64,000 nucleotides of DNA from Terrisporobacter petrolearius. Its GTDB lineage: Bacteria; Bacillota; Clostridia; Peptostreptococcales; Peptostreptococcaceae. This document shows, in pieces, positions 53,474-62,785 of the stretch; the first letter of the stretch is position 1, and the number at the start of each line of letters is the position of its first letter. The notes under the pieces were generated by a model. It was not told the origin of the DNA. It worked only from the letters and a program-made list of their open reading frames with translations, and made no database searches. Both the position numbers and the translations under genes were made by a program. The stretch is from contig NZ_JAHZMO010000003.1 in assembly GCF_020748185.1 (NCBI RefSeq), positions 62,001 to 126,000 of the forward strand, given 5' to 3'.

Positions 53474-53740
53474 GTGGCAAACATAAAATCAGCTAAAAAG
53501 AGAATAAAAGTTATCGATAAGAAAACTGCTTTAAACAAAGCTAGAAAATCTCAGTTAAAAACTGCTATAAGAAGATTCGATGAAGCTGTTACTGCAGGTA
53601 ACGTTGAAGAAGCTACAGCTAGATTCCAATACGCTCAAAAGAGAATATATCAAGTAGCATCAAAAGGAACTATACACAAAAACGCTGCAGCTAGAAAAGT
53701 TGCTAAATTAGCTCAAAAATTAAACGCAATGAACGCATAG
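53474..53740 (+). CDS. rpsT: 30S ribosomal protein S20
   Basis: An 88-residue basic protein that binds the 5' and 3' minor domains of 16S rRNA. It starts ANIKSAKKRIKV and keeps the KAARKVAKL-like C-terminus, both typical of bS20. The start is GTG 53474, eight bases after GGAGG; an in-frame GTG three codons earlier overlaps that site. Many bacteria use a non-ATG start for rpsT. It has its own promoter and terminator. Confidence 0.96.
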   Translation: MANIKSAKKRIKVIDKKTALNKARKSQLKTAIRRFDEAVTAGNVEEATARFQYAQKRIYQVASKGTIHKNAAARKVAKLAQKLNAMNA

Positions 53741-53767
53741 TAACAGTTTAATTTTTATAAATTTAAA

Positions 53768-53796
53768 CCCTTGATTTTATATCAAGGGTTTTTTAT
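53768..53796 (+). terminator. Terminator of rpsT
   Basis: Arms AACCCTTGAT and ATCAAGGGTT, 5-base loop, then TTTT. Confidence 0.9.
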
Positions 53797-53840
53797 TGCT
53801 TTAATTTAATATTATCTTACTACCCCATCCCCACAAATAA

Positions 53841-53870
53841 AAAAGTCTTAGCATTTTAACTAAGACTTTT
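53841..53870 (-). terminator. Terminator of the comEC-holA unit
   Basis: Arms AAAAGTCTTAG and CTAAGACTTTT, 8-base loop, then TTTTTTATT on the minus strand. It touches the holA stop. Confidence 0.88.
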
Positions 53871-54912
53871 AACTAATGTTTCTTTGGCAATACTTACTGA
53901 CTAGTATTTCTATAGCCAAAGTATCCTTTATTAATCCATTTTTAATTTTAAAATCATTTTCTAATATAAAGTTTAACATATCTATTATTATATCATCAGA
54001 AAAGTTACGACTTTGTTTTAATGCTTTATTAACAACAAATTGTCTCAAACTAAGTTTTTCACAAATATCATTTACAGGTGTCCCCTCTATTTGTAAACTT
54101 CTAACCTGAAGAACAATTTTAAATTGTCTGCTTATCATAGCAAATATTCCAAGAACAGATTCTCCTTCACTAATCATATCATTCAATATTTTTATGGCTG
54201 ACGAAGAATTCTTTTCTCCCATATAGTCTATAAGTTTGAAAATGTCATTTTCTATTTTCTTTTGAGACAGCCTATCTATAATCTCATTATTTACTTTATT
54301 TTCTTTGCCTACAAAGGAGCTAATTTTAATTATTTCATTTTCCAAATCTGATAAAGTCTTTTCACTATTTTTATCTCTATATCCTTGAGATTCAATAAAG
54401 TACATAACTTGCGCATTTTCTATTATAGAACCAAAACTTTCAAATTTTCTTTTTGTCCATTTAAATAGATCCATATCAGAAATTTTATCACAGTTAAATA
54501 CAACACCTTTTTCTTGTATTTTTTTTACTATCTTTTTTCTTTTGTCTATTTCTCCGTACACGACAAATACTAAAACTGTACTTTCTGATATATTATCTAA
54601 GTAATCTACGAAGTATTTTTCATCACCTTCAGAAAGATTCTTTCTTTTTCCTTTTAATAGTTCAAAATCCTTTACTATAGTAATTTTTTTATCATCCATA
54701 AAAGGAAGAGTTTCTATAGAGCTTAGCAATTGATCCAAAAAAACTTCTTTACCATCTATTATATCTAAATTAAAATCAATCATAGACTCATTAAGACTTT
54801 CTTTAAAGCTTTTTATGGCATTATCAATTAAGTAACACTCTCTACCATATAAAAGATATATATTTTCAAAATTTTTATTTTTAATATTCCTTATAATATC
54901 CTTGTAATCCAT
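53869..54912 (-). CDS. holA: DNA polymerase III, delta subunit
   Basis: A 347-residue clamp-loader subunit that opens the beta sliding clamp. It has a degenerate AAA+ fold beginning NIYLLYGRECYLIDNAI, the block LPFMDDKKITIVKDFE near 70 and the C-terminal collar domain (LGIFAMISRQFKIVLQVRSL). It lacks a working Walker A, as expected for delta. Its start overlaps the end of comEC by 32 bases, so translation is probably coupled. Confidence 0.93.
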   Translation of the reverse strand: MDYKDIIRNIKNKNFENIYLLYGRECYLIDNAIKSFKESLNESMIDFNLDIIDGKEVFLDQLLSSIETLPFMDDKKITIVKDFELLKGKRKNLSEGDEKYFVDYLDNISESTVLVFVVYGEIDKRKKIVKKIQEKGVVFNCDKISDMDLFKWTKRKFESFGSIIENAQVMYFIESQGYRDKNSEKTLSDLENEIIKISSFVGKENKVNNEIIDRLSQKKIENDIFKLIDYMGEKNSSSAIKILNDMISEGESVLGIFAMISRQFKIVLQVRSLQIEGTPVNDICEKLSLRQFVVNKALKQSRNFSDDIIIDMLNFILENDFKIKNGLIKDTLAIEILVSKYCQRNIS

Positions 54913-56146
54913 TTTCTTGCTCCTTCATAATTTTTAACTCTCTATATATCATATACGAAAAAATTAAAATGTAATAAAAAGTTACATAAAATAATTTAGG
55001 ATTGTTAATTTCTATATATGCTAATTTATTCCCTGCGAGTTTGTCTAATAAATAATATACCATAATAATAATACTTTTGCTTAAATATGCTAAAATTTTT
55101 GATATTAAAATACTAAATCTAAATAAAATAACACTAATTATACTTAAATTCATTATTATACCAATTACAGGAACAACAATCATGTTACCAATAAGGAATA
55201 AAACCGGTATTCCTTGAAACACGTAATATATAATTGGCAAAGTTAGTATGTTCGCACTTATACTTATGGATATTATGCTTATTTTTAAGTATTTATTTAT
55301 TATTTTATAAAAATATATAATAGATAAAGTTGCTAAAAATGATAATTGAAAAGATATATTATAAATTACATAAGGATTATTCACAATCAAAAACACACCT
55401 ATAAGAGATAGTGTGCATATACCATCTCTCTTTTCTTCTAAAAATATGGCCAAATACATAATCACAACAAAGACTATAGATCTACTTATAGATGGAGAAA
55501 ATCCAATCATTATACTGTATAAAATCATTATAATTGTTAAAATTATAAGTTTATAAAATTTATTAATTCCTTTTATAATAATTGCAATCATAGTGCATAG
55601 TATGCCTGTGTGAAGCCCAGATATAGCTATCACATGACTAGTACCTGTTTTGGAAAACATGTCTTTTTCTTCTTTACTCAAGTTCTCCTTTTGCCCTAAT
55701 ATTAAAGAATTAATAAAATCAGATTTATCTTTATATAAATATCTAAATGTATCGCTCAAATAAGTTTTTGTATTACCTACAAAAGTATAAAATTTGTTAT
55801 CTCCTTGTATTTTATAATATTTTGCAGTTATAATACCTTTAAATCCCATACTTTTAATATATCTACCATAATTAAAATCATCAAAGTTCATTTTATCTAA
55901 ACTTTTAATACTTCCATTTATTTTAACTATTTCACCTATTTTTATGTCTAATTTTTTACTATAATCATTTACTAAGTATTTTTCTATTTTATATTGATCA
56001 TATTTATCTTTTTCGATTTTATCCTTTACGACACCTTCTATAGTTATATTTTCTTTGTCTTTAATTTCGTCTAAGGATTTGTTATTTGTATAAGTATAAG
56101 ATATGAATAATAAAAATATGAACAATATTAATATTGGTCTTCTCAT
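54881..56146 (-). CDS. comEC: ComEC/Rec2 membrane channel protein, without hydrolase domain
   Basis: A 421-residue version of the DNA-uptake channel. An N-terminal helix is followed by a DUF4131 OB-like region (about 20-135) and the Competence domain (about 150-410) of about eight membrane helices, with the hallmark HVIAISGLHTGI near 170. Full-length ComEC has a further metallo-beta-lactamase domain after the helices; this protein ends without it. Such a domain is encoded separately at 58761-59594. It probably passes single-stranded DNA into the cell; the organism's competence is untested. Confidence 0.9.
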   Translation of the reverse strand: MRRPILILFIFLLFISYTYTNNKSLDEIKDKENITIEGVVKDKIEKDKYDQYKIEKYLVNDYSKKLDIKIGEIVKINGSIKSLDKMNFDDFNYGRYIKSMGFKGIITAKYYKIQGDNKFYTFVGNTKTYLSDTFRYLYKDKSDFINSLILGQKENLSKEEKDMFSKTGTSHVIAISGLHTGILCTMIAIIIKGINKFYKLIILTIIMILYSIMIGFSPSISRSIVFVVIMYLAIFLEEKRDGICTLSLIGVFLIVNNPYVIYNISFQLSFLATLSIIYFYKIINKYLKISIISISISANILTLPIIYYVFQGIPVLFLIGNMIVVPVIGIIMNLSIISVILFRFSILISKILAYLSKSIIIMVYYLLDKLAGNKLAYIEINNPKLFYVTFYYILIFSYMIYRELKIMKEQENGLQGYYKEY

Positions 56147-56297
56147 CTTTCCTCCATAATTTTTTATTTATTTTTATTATCATCATCTTAAATTTTTTCA
56201 AACATATTATACTTTTCTATTAAATAAAAAATCAACTTCTCTTAGGATAAACCATATGAAATTTCAAGTAAATACATTTCCAAAGTAATTAGAAATT

Positions 56298-56335
56298 AAA
56301 AAAGCACATCTTCACACAAGAAGATATGCTTTTTT
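56298..56335 (-). terminator. Terminator of the acetyltransferase operon
   Basis: Arms AAAAAAGCATATCTTC and GAAGATGTGCTTTTTT on the minus strand (wobble pair inside), 6-base loop, T-run present. Confidence 0.85.
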
Positions 56336-56350
56336 ATAAAGTTACATTTA

Positions 56351-56387
56351 TGTCTAAAAAGACAGTCTTTAGCTGTCTTTTTAGACA
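56351..56387 (-). repeat. 15-bp hairpin over the end of the acetyltransferase gene
   Basis: Perfect arms TGTCTAAAAAGACAG and its complement, 7-base loop. It overlaps the last codons and stop at 56381. With the T-run hairpin 15 bases downstream it forms a tandem pair and may protect the mRNA 3' end. Confidence 0.6.
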
Positions 56388-57538
56388 TATTCATTTATAT
56401 AATTTTCTTTTTTAACAAAAATTAAATCCAAAAATTCTATAACCTCTTTATTTTCTTTTAAGTTGTTTAATAAATAAGCTTCTTTTGAGTTTATATAAGA
56501 AAATGCTAGTTGAGATATAGTATTTATATCAAATTCCACATCATAATCAAAGTTACCATCTTCCACAATTAACTTATTATTTTCTAAGGTAATTTTAAAT
56601 ATTTTATTATTTTCCTTTATATAATTATCTTTAATAGAAATAATTACACTTAATTTATCGTTACCTTCTATATATAAACTTTCTAAATACTTTTTGAAAT
56701 TAATAATTCTTCCCATCATAAAAGGTTTTAGTTTCATAGTAATAGTTCTAGGGTTTGATAAAATAAATCTTATCTTATCATCTAAAGGCGATGTTATATT
56801 TACTTTTTTGCATTGAGTATTATGATTGTATATAAATCTCAACATTCCCTTAAGAGCATTCATATTTTTATAATATAATTCTCTAACAAAAATATTGTCT
56901 CCATTTATAAAGTATATTATATATCCATCACTTTCATCATTTCTATGAATATAAATATATCCATCTTCACTTTCTATTTCTTTGAATAAGTTTTTATAGT
57001 AATCTTCATCCCTTATTACTTTTCCATTTAAATTTTCTAAGAAAGATTTTTCTATATTTATCATCTCATTAATATGATCTGTAGTAGCCTTTATTAAGCT
57101 GCCAGATGATTTAAATCCACCTAAGTCCTCTATATTAATTTCATACTCTATTTGATCATAACAATGCTCGTATCCATATTTTCTATACAACCTATAATCT
57201 ATTGGCATCAAAATTGAAACAAGCTGTTCTTTTTTATATAACTCATTTAAAGTAAAATTCATAATATGTTTCATATATCCTCTACCCCTAGCTTCTGGCA
57301 AGGTAGATACTCCTACAACATAAGACGTTTCATATTCTTTATCATTTAATCTTATCTTATATTGATTTAATTGAAGAGAAGAGACTATATTCGCCTCTTC
57401 CTCAACTACTATTGTGTTATAATTTTTATATTTATTATTAAAATAATAATCTGTAAATTTAGGGCCATCATTAAAACAATAGTTCCAAATTTTCATTATA
57501 TTATTTTGGTCACATTCCCTAGCAAACCTAATCTTCAT
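56381..57538 (-). CDS. Eis-like GNAT acetyltransferase with SCP2 C-terminus
   Basis: A 385-residue protein of the Eis/YfiT-like branch. A GNAT fold (about 1-150) has the acetyl-CoA loop LPEARGRGYMKHIM near 90, followed by a second GNAT-like part and an SCP2-type sterol-carrier domain (about 285-380). Eis relatives acetylate lysines or aminoglycosides; the substrate here is unknown. It follows the DUF2156 gene by 5 bases. Confidence 0.82.
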   Translation of the reverse strand: MKIRFARECDQNNIMKIWNYCFNDGPKFTDYYFNNKYKNYNTIVVEEEANIVSSLQLNQYKIRLNDKEYETSYVVGVSTLPEARGRGYMKHIMNFTLNELYKKEQLVSILMPIDYRLYRKYGYEHCYDQIEYEINIEDLGGFKSSGSLIKATTDHINEMINIEKSFLENLNGKVIRDEDYYKNLFKEIESEDGYIYIHRNDESDGYIIYFINGDNIFVRELYYKNMNALKGMLRFIYNHNTQCKKVNITSPLDDKIRFILSNPRTITMKLKPFMMGRIINFKKYLESLYIEGNDKLSVIISIKDNYIKENNKIFKITLENNKLIVEDGNFDYDVEFDINTISQLAFSYINSKEAYLLNNLKENKEVIEFLDLIFVKKENYINEYV

Positions 57539-57543
57539 AAATC

Positions 57544-58449
57544 TTATACCTCTCTAACAGTATATTTTTCTACAAACCTAACTGGGTGATAAGAAAGTTT
57601 TGCCTTTCTAAGTCCTTCTATCCCTAAATCTTCTTCCCTATTTATAAATTCTGCATCACTAAATTCATGAACTAAAAATTGTTGATTTATAAATGGATAT
57701 AATCCTCTTATGACTGGATTAGCTTTTTCTATATGAATTAAGGCCATATTAGGGTTAATATACTCTCCCATTGTAAAAGCTTCTAATTTCCCGTCTATAA
57801 ATATTCCAGCTATTTTAAGTTTATCTTTTAAAACACTGTAGTTTTCAAATAACTTCTTAATTCCAATAAGCTCTTCTTCCATCTCTTCATCTACAGCATT
57901 ATTTTCTTCTTTATTACTAGTCCATTCTTGTACTAGTTCTAAACAAGCGTCAAAATCTTTTTCATCAAGTAATCTATATTCGTATCTTCCTTCATATTCT
58001 TTTTTGAAGTAATTTATATGATTTCTTTTCTTTACGTTCTTTCTACCCTTTAGTTCTCTCAAGCTTTCTCCATCATAAACATAATCGAATAAATCTCTTT
58101 CTTCAATATAATTGAATTTTCCTGGGTAATTTTCTTTTAAGAAATCTACTACTTCTTGTGTTATTCCCCTAAAATAGATTTTCTTTTGTTCTTTTTCAAA
58201 GTAATCAACCACAAATTGTATAACTCTTGGCATATCTTCTTTTCTAGCTAATGGTAATATTGAAAATGTATTTCCTTCATATTCTGCAACTATTACTGCA
58301 AATCCATCTCCTATATAATAACCAGTTTTATATAAATGTTGCCACATATATAATGTATTGAAACAATATTCACACGCTTCATAATCTACTAAATCGAAAT
58401 ATGGATTAAGCATTTCTCTGGATTCCATATTTATATCTTTAAAAATCAT
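57544..58449 (-). CDS. DUF2156 (LPG-synthase C-terminal-like) protein
   Basis: A 301-residue protein with the two-lobed GNAT-like DUF2156 fold found in the soluble half of lysyl-phosphatidylglycerol synthases (MprF). It begins IFKDINMESREML and has the typical NPYFDLVDYEACEYCF and RFVEKYTV end. It lacks the MprF flippase helices, so it is the stand-alone form, whose substrate is not settled; peptide or lipid aminoacyl transfer is the family expectation. First gene of a two-gene unit with the Eis-like protein. Confidence 0.85.
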   Translation of the reverse strand: MIFKDINMESREMLNPYFDLVDYEACEYCFNTLYMWQHLYKTGYYIGDGFAVIVAEYEGNTFSILPLARKEDMPRVIQFVVDYFEKEQKKIYFRGITQEVVDFLKENYPGKFNYIEERDLFDYVYDGESLRELKGRKNVKKRNHINYFKKEYEGRYEYRLLDEKDFDACLELVQEWTSNKEENNAVDEEMEEELIGIKKLFENYSVLKDKLKIAGIFIDGKLEAFTMGEYINPNMALIHIEKANPVIRGLYPFINQQFLVHEFSDAEFINREEDLGIEGLRKAKLSYHPVRFVEKYTVREV

Positions 58450-58760
58450 AATTTCCTCCTAATTTACTGCTACAAATTCTATGTTAAATAGTAATTTTAC
58501 ATTTATATTTTATTATTAAATCTTTTCGCTCAAAATTGAATTTAATATATATAATACCCTAACAATGCATATATAAACATTTTTATTTGAATTCAAATAA
58601 GTTTTTTTATTTTATTCATTGTATATAATAGCACTTTTATCCAAAGTAAACAAAAAATTTTAATTTTTTTGTTTTTTAATATTATAAATGTATAATAAGT
58701 TTTATTTTAATTAATAATTATGAATAAAATATGAAGAATAATTATTGGGAGGATTTATTA
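58450..58760. other. Divergent intergenic region with an 18-bp palindrome
   Basis: About 310 bases between the DUF2156 gene and the metallo-beta-lactamase gene. It holds an uninterrupted 18-base palindrome at 58583-58600 (TTATTTGAA and its complement) and AT-rich promoter-like DNA (TATAAT near 58624-58629). No gene seen. Confidence 0.55.
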
Positions 58761-59594
58761 TTGATAAAAAAAATTAAATGCATGATTATAGCTTTACTTC
58801 TTACTTTATGTTGTGGTTGCGACAGATATAAAGATTTTTTATCTGTACATATTATAGATGTAGGACAAGGAGATTGTATTTTAATAAAAACTCCTCAAAA
58901 TCAAAATATATTAGTTGATGGTGGAGATGATAGTACTTATAAAATTATAAAAACCTATTTAAAATTGAATAAAGTACATAATTTAGACATAATTATAGCT
59001 ACTCACTTAGATAAGGATCACATTGGTAGCTTAGACGAAATTATTAATAATTTTGACGTAAAGAAAGTTTATACACCAAATCAAAAAGATGATTCATCTC
59101 ATTATTATGACCTTGTAAATGCTTGCAAAAATAAAAAACTTAAAATCAATCATTTAAGTAAAGGTGACTCAGTAAAAATAAACAGTACTACGCTTTTAAA
59201 TGTACTTAGTCCTTCCTATATACAAGATAATAATAATCAAAATTCCATCGTGTTTAATTTAGAATATAAAAACATGGACTTTTTATTTACAGGAGACTGT
59301 GAAGAAACGAATGAGATTGATATGACTAATTCATTTGAACTTGAAGATGTTGATTTTTTAAAAGTTGCTCATCATGGAAGTAGTTCTTCTTCTACTGATA
59401 ACTTTGTAAAAGATACCAGCCCTTCCATCGCAGCAATATCTTGTGGTTACAAAAACCAATATGGTCATCCACATAAATCAACTTTAGATACCTTAAAAAA
59501 ATACGGAGCTAAAGCTATTCGTACTGATATTAATGGGGATTTAGTATTTTATAGTGACGGGTACAAGATTTTTACCACTAAAAATTATAAGTAA
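58761..59594 (+). CDS. Secreted ComEC-type metallo-beta-lactamase hydrolase
   Basis: A 277-residue MBL-fold protein. The signal sequence (IIALLLTLCCGC) ends in a possible lipobox Cys. Metal motifs are ATHLDKDHIGSLD, GDCEE and KVAHHGSSSS, and the start VHIIDVGQGDCILI is the ComEC/YycJ-type opening. TTG 58761 is chosen because GGGAGG lies eight bases before it; an upstream ATG at 58731 has that ribosome site inside its frame. It matches the hydrolase domain absent from comEC at 54881-56146 and may degrade the non-transported strand outside the membrane. Function is inferred. Confidence 0.85.
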   Translation: MIKKIKCMIIALLLTLCCGCDRYKDFLSVHIIDVGQGDCILIKTPQNQNILVDGGDDSTYKIIKTYLKLNKVHNLDIIIATHLDKDHIGSLDEIINNFDVKKVYTPNQKDDSSHYYDLVNACKNKKLKINHLSKGDSVKINSTTLLNVLSPSYIQDNNNQNSIVFNLEYKNMDFLFTGDCEETNEIDMTNSFELEDVDFLKVAHHGSSSSSTDNFVKDTSPSIAAISCGYKNQYGHPHKSTLDTLKKYGAKAIRTDINGDLVFYSDGYKIFTTKNYK

Positions 59595-59700
59595 TCACAA
59601 AATAAAGAAGTTACCATTAATACATTATTCTTATACATACTGACTCCCTAGTTATTTTCAAATACGTATAAATTTATAATAATCTACAATTCTAAAAAAT

Positions 59701-59747
59701 ACTAATATATTAAAGAAAGCCCTTAAAAGGGCTTTTAATATATTAGT
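59701..59747. terminator. Bidirectional terminator, MBL gene / tcdA
   Basis: A long hairpin: outer arms ACTAATATATTAA and its complement, inner arms AAGCCCTT/AAGGGCTT, with only two unpaired bases between. It overlaps the tcdA stop and lies 107 bases past the metallo-beta-lactamase gene. Confidence 0.85.
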
Positions 59748-60447
59748 TATTAATTAAATCATTTACAACTACAGAGGCTATTATTAAACCGCCCACAGAA
59801 GGTACAAATGAGGTACTTCCTGGAGTAACTTTTCTGCCATTCATTATTTTTTTCTTTAGTTCTTGTGGTTGCTCTTCAGAGTAAACTACTTTAAGTTTTT
59901 TAATCCTTCTATCTTTTAATTCTTTTCTCATTACTTTTGCAAGGGGACAAGTATGAGTTTTATGTATATCCGTAACTACTATTTTTGTTGGATCTAACTT
60001 ATTTCCCATTCCCATAGATGATACTAATTTCAATCCTTTTTTGTTACATTCTTCAACTAATAAAATTTTAGATGTAACCATATCTATTGCATCTACAACA
60101 TAGTCATAATTTTCTATTAGTATTTCATCTGTAGTTTCTTTATTATATTTTTTAGCTATAGCTCTTATATTTAAATCTGGATTAATATCTAATAATCTTT
60201 CTTTCATAACATCTACTTTTAATTTTCCTACTGTTGAATGTAGAGCTGGTAGTTGTCTATTTATATTTGTTATATCCACATCATCAAAATCTACTATAGT
60301 TATATTTCCAATTCCAGCACGAACTAAAGCTTCTGTAGCAAAACTTCCCACTCCACCTACTCCAAATACTATAACATTTGATTTTTCTAACTTATATATA
60401 CCCTCATCTCCAACAATAAGGCTTGTTCTCATGGTAAAATCTTTCAT
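59743..60447 (-). CDS. tcdA: tRNA threonylcarbamoyladenosine dehydratase
   Basis: A 234-residue E1-like enzyme that cyclises t6A37 to ct6A in tRNA using ATP. The nucleotide loop GVGGVGSFATEALVRAGIG is at about 30-48; the adenylation residues DFDDVDITNINRQLPA follow, and the conserved HKTHTCPLAKVMRKEL sits near 168. HesA/MoeB/ThiF proteins are the alternative, but the arrangement and length are those of TcdA (CsdL). Transcribed alone. Confidence 0.92.
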   Translation of the reverse strand: MKDFTMRTSLIVGDEGIYKLEKSNVIVFGVGGVGSFATEALVRAGIGNITIVDFDDVDITNINRQLPALHSTVGKLKVDVMKERLLDINPDLNIRAIAKKYNKETTDEILIENYDYVVDAIDMVTSKILLVEECNKKGLKLVSSMGMGNKLDPTKIVVTDIHKTHTCPLAKVMRKELKDRRIKKLKVVYSEEQPQELKKKIMNGRKVTPGSTSFVPSVGGLIIASVVVNDLINN

Positions 60448-60625
60448 ATATACATTCTCCTTGATTTTTAAATAAATATTATTATAAATTATCTTTTATA
60501 AGATTAAAAGACAATCTGTATAATTAATTTTCAATTCCACATAAATACATCTTAATTATAGTTTATTATACCTTATTTTTATACTTTGTATTAAGTTATA
60601 TTGTTACAAATAAAAATAAAAAAAA

Positions 60626-60652
60626 CGAATTATCTATAAAATAGCTAATTCG
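60626..60652 (-). terminator. Terminator of the spe-metK operon
   Basis: Minus-strand arms CGAATTAGCTAT and ATAGATAATTCG (one mismatch, 3-base loop), then a long T-run. It starts 11 bases past the metK stop. Confidence 0.85.
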
Positions 60653-60663
60653 CTCCTTTTTAA

Positions 60664-61857
60664 TTATTTGTTTAAAGCTTCCAATCTAAGTATTTCTGCT
60701 TTATCAGTTTTTTCCCAAGTAACACCTAGGTCAGTTCTTCCAAAATGTCCATATGCTGCTGTATTTTTGAATATAGGTTTTCTAAGTTCTAAATCTCTAA
60801 TTATTGCGCCTGGTCTTAAATCAAAATGCTTATTTATAAGTTCAACTAAAACTTCATTGCTAACTTTACCAGTTCCAAAAGTATCAACAAATATAGATAG
60901 AGGTTTTGCCACTCCTATAGCATAAGCCAGCTCTATTTCACATTTATCAGCAAGTCCTGCTGCAACTATATTTTTAGCCACATATCTTGCTGCATAAGCA
61001 GCCGATCTATCAACTTTAGTTGCATCTTTTCCTGAGAATGCTCCACCACCATGTCTTGAATATCCACCATAAGTATCTATTATTATTTTTCTTCCTGTAA
61101 GTCCTGTATCACCTTGTGGTCCACCTATAACAAATCTTCCCGTTGGATTTATATATATTTTAGTTTCTTCATCTAATAAATTAGATGGTATTACTTCTTT
61201 TATTACTTTTTCAATTAAATTTTCTCTTATTGTCTCAGTTTCCACATCTTCGCTATGTTGAGTAGATATAAGTATAGTATGAACTCTAAGAGGAGTATTC
61301 CCTTCGTATTCTACAGTTACCTGAGTTTTACCATCAGGTCTTAAAAAATCTAAATTTCCGTTTTTTCTAACTTCTGTTAATTTTCTTGATAATTTATGAG
61401 CTAAAGATATAGGTAATGGCATTAATTCTTTTGTTTCATTACATGCAAAACCAAACATTATACCTTGATCACCTGCTCCTATAGCTTCAATTTCATCTTC
61501 ACTTTGTTCACCTATTCTATTTTCTAAAGATTCATCTACTCCCATAGCAATATCTGATGATTGTTCATCTATCGCTGTTAACACACCACAAGTCTCACAA
61601 TCAAATCCATATTTTGCTCTATCATATCCAATTTCCCTTATTGTTTCTCTTACAACTTTAGGTATATCAACATATGCATTTGTGCTTATTTCCCCCGCTA
61701 CCAATACAAGGCCTGTTGTAACAGTAGTTTCACAAGCAACCCTTGATAGAGGATCTTGTTTTAATAATTCATCTAATATGGCATCTGATATTTGATCACA
61801 TATTTTATCTGGATGCCCCTCTGTAACTGATTCTGATGTAAATAAATGTCTCGTCAT
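60664..61857 (-). CDS. metK: S-adenosylmethionine synthetase
   Basis: A 397-residue enzyme that makes SAM from methionine and ATP. Marks are [13 protein letters not shown] (ATP site, residues 5-17), [12 protein letters not shown] (about 115-126), GGGAFSGKD (phosphate loop) and the metal-binding Asp set. The start is ATG 61857, behind AAGGAG; an upstream in-frame start would overlap speB. It begins 10 bases after speB and ends the spe operon, linking SAM supply to spermidine synthesis. No S-box riboswitch is seen in front of it. Confidence 0.97.
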   Translation of the reverse strand: MTRHLFTSESVTEGHPDKICDQISDAILDELLKQDPLSRVACETTVTTGLVLVAGEISTNAYVDIPKVVRETIREIGYDRAKYGFDCETCGVLTAIDEQSSDIAMGVDESLENRIGEQSEDEIEAIGAGDQGIMFGFACNETKELMPLPISLAHKLSRKLTEVRKNGNLDFLRPDGKTQVTVEYEGNTPLRVHTILISTQHSEDVETETIRENLIEKVIKEVIPSNLLDEETKIYINPTGRFVIGGPQGDTGLTGRKIIIDTYGGYSRHGGGAFSGKDATKVDRSAAYAARYVAKNIVAAGLADKCEIELAYAIGVAKPLSIFVDTFGTGKVSNEVLVELINKHFDLRPGAIIRDLELRKPIFKNTAAYGHFGRTDLGVTWEKTDKAEILRLEALNK

Positions 61858-61867
61858 TTTTTTCTCC

Positions 61868-62785
61868 TTATATAAGTTTATTTTTTTCTTTTTTTTCACG
61901 ATTTTTTATTAAATTATCTGAAGCAACTAAAGATAATTCTCTTAGTATTTTGCATGCTACAATTGTAGATACGTTGCTTGTGTCATAATCAGGACTAAGT
62001 TCTACTATGTCGCAGCCTACTAAATTTATATTTGAGTTTTTTAGTATTTTAAATATTTGTTCAAACATTCTATATGTTATTCCTCCAGGTTCTGGTGTAC
62101 CTGTTCCTGGGAATATAGATGGATCTAATACATCCAAATCTATAGTTAAATAAACATTTTTACCACCTAATGTAGATACTATTTTCCAAAAAGTATCTAT
62201 AGTATGAGTTTCCATATAAGTATGTTTTTCTCTTAAAGCAAATTCAAACTCTTGCCTCGTGCCTGATCTTATTCCAAATTGAAATATTTTTCCATCACCT
62301 GTTATATCCCAAATTCTTTTTATTACTGTTGCATGAGAGTTTTTATTATTATTGTACTCTTCTCGTAAATCTGTATGCGCATCAAAATGAAGTACATAAA
62401 CATCCCCATATTTTTCTTTAATTGCTTGAAATGCAGGAAGAGTAACTAAATGTTCTCCTCCTATCATAAATGGAAATTTTTCATCATTTAGTATTTCTTT
62501 TGTACCTTCATATATCTCATTTAATACTTTATCAGTATTGCCTATACTTAGCTCTAAATCACCTATATCACATATATTAAAATCTTGTAAATCTAACCCC
62601 AATAGCGGACTATATGTTTCAAGTCCATAAAACTCCCCTCTCATGACACTACTTGCAAATCTAGTTCCCGGCCTATTAGAAGTAGTTCCATCAAACCCAG
62701 CGCCAAATACTATTACATCTGACTCTTCATAATCACATTCCATTTCCATAAATTGACCAATATTATAAAATCTATTATTTTTCAT
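61868..62785 (-). CDS. speB: Agmatinase
   Basis: A 305-residue ureohydrolase that converts agmatine to putrescine and urea. Manganese ligands are visible: GGEHLVTLP (His), [11 protein letters not shown] (Asp-His-Asp) and [22 protein letters not shown] (Asp-Asp), the arginase/agmatinase signature. The context with speE and speD supports agmatinase over arginase. It overlaps the end of speE by 11 bases. Use of agmatine implies an arginine decarboxylase, which is not in the window. Confidence 0.95.
   Translation of the reverse strand: MKNNRFYNIGQFMEMECDYEESDVIVFGAGFDGTTSNRPGTRFASSVMRGEFYGLETYSPLLGLDLQDFNICDIGDLELSIGNTDKVLNEIYEGTKEILNDEKFPFMIGGEHLVTLPAFQAIKEKYGDVYVLHFDAHTDLREEYNNNKNSHATVIKRIWDITGDGKIFQFGIRSGTRQEFEFALREKHTYMETHTIDTFWKIVSTLGGKNVYLTIDLDVLDPSIFPGTGTPEPGGITYRMFEQIFKILKNSNINLVGCDIVELSPDYDTSNVSTIVACKILRELSLVASDNLIKNREKKEKNKLI

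Noticed and set aside
60448-60663. SAM riboswitch in the intergenic region next to metK
   Set aside because: This gap is downstream of metK, and holds only its terminator and the tcdA promoter region.
61858-61899. Longer MetK N-terminus
   Set aside because: It would overlap speB and the ribosome site is directly before ATG 61857.
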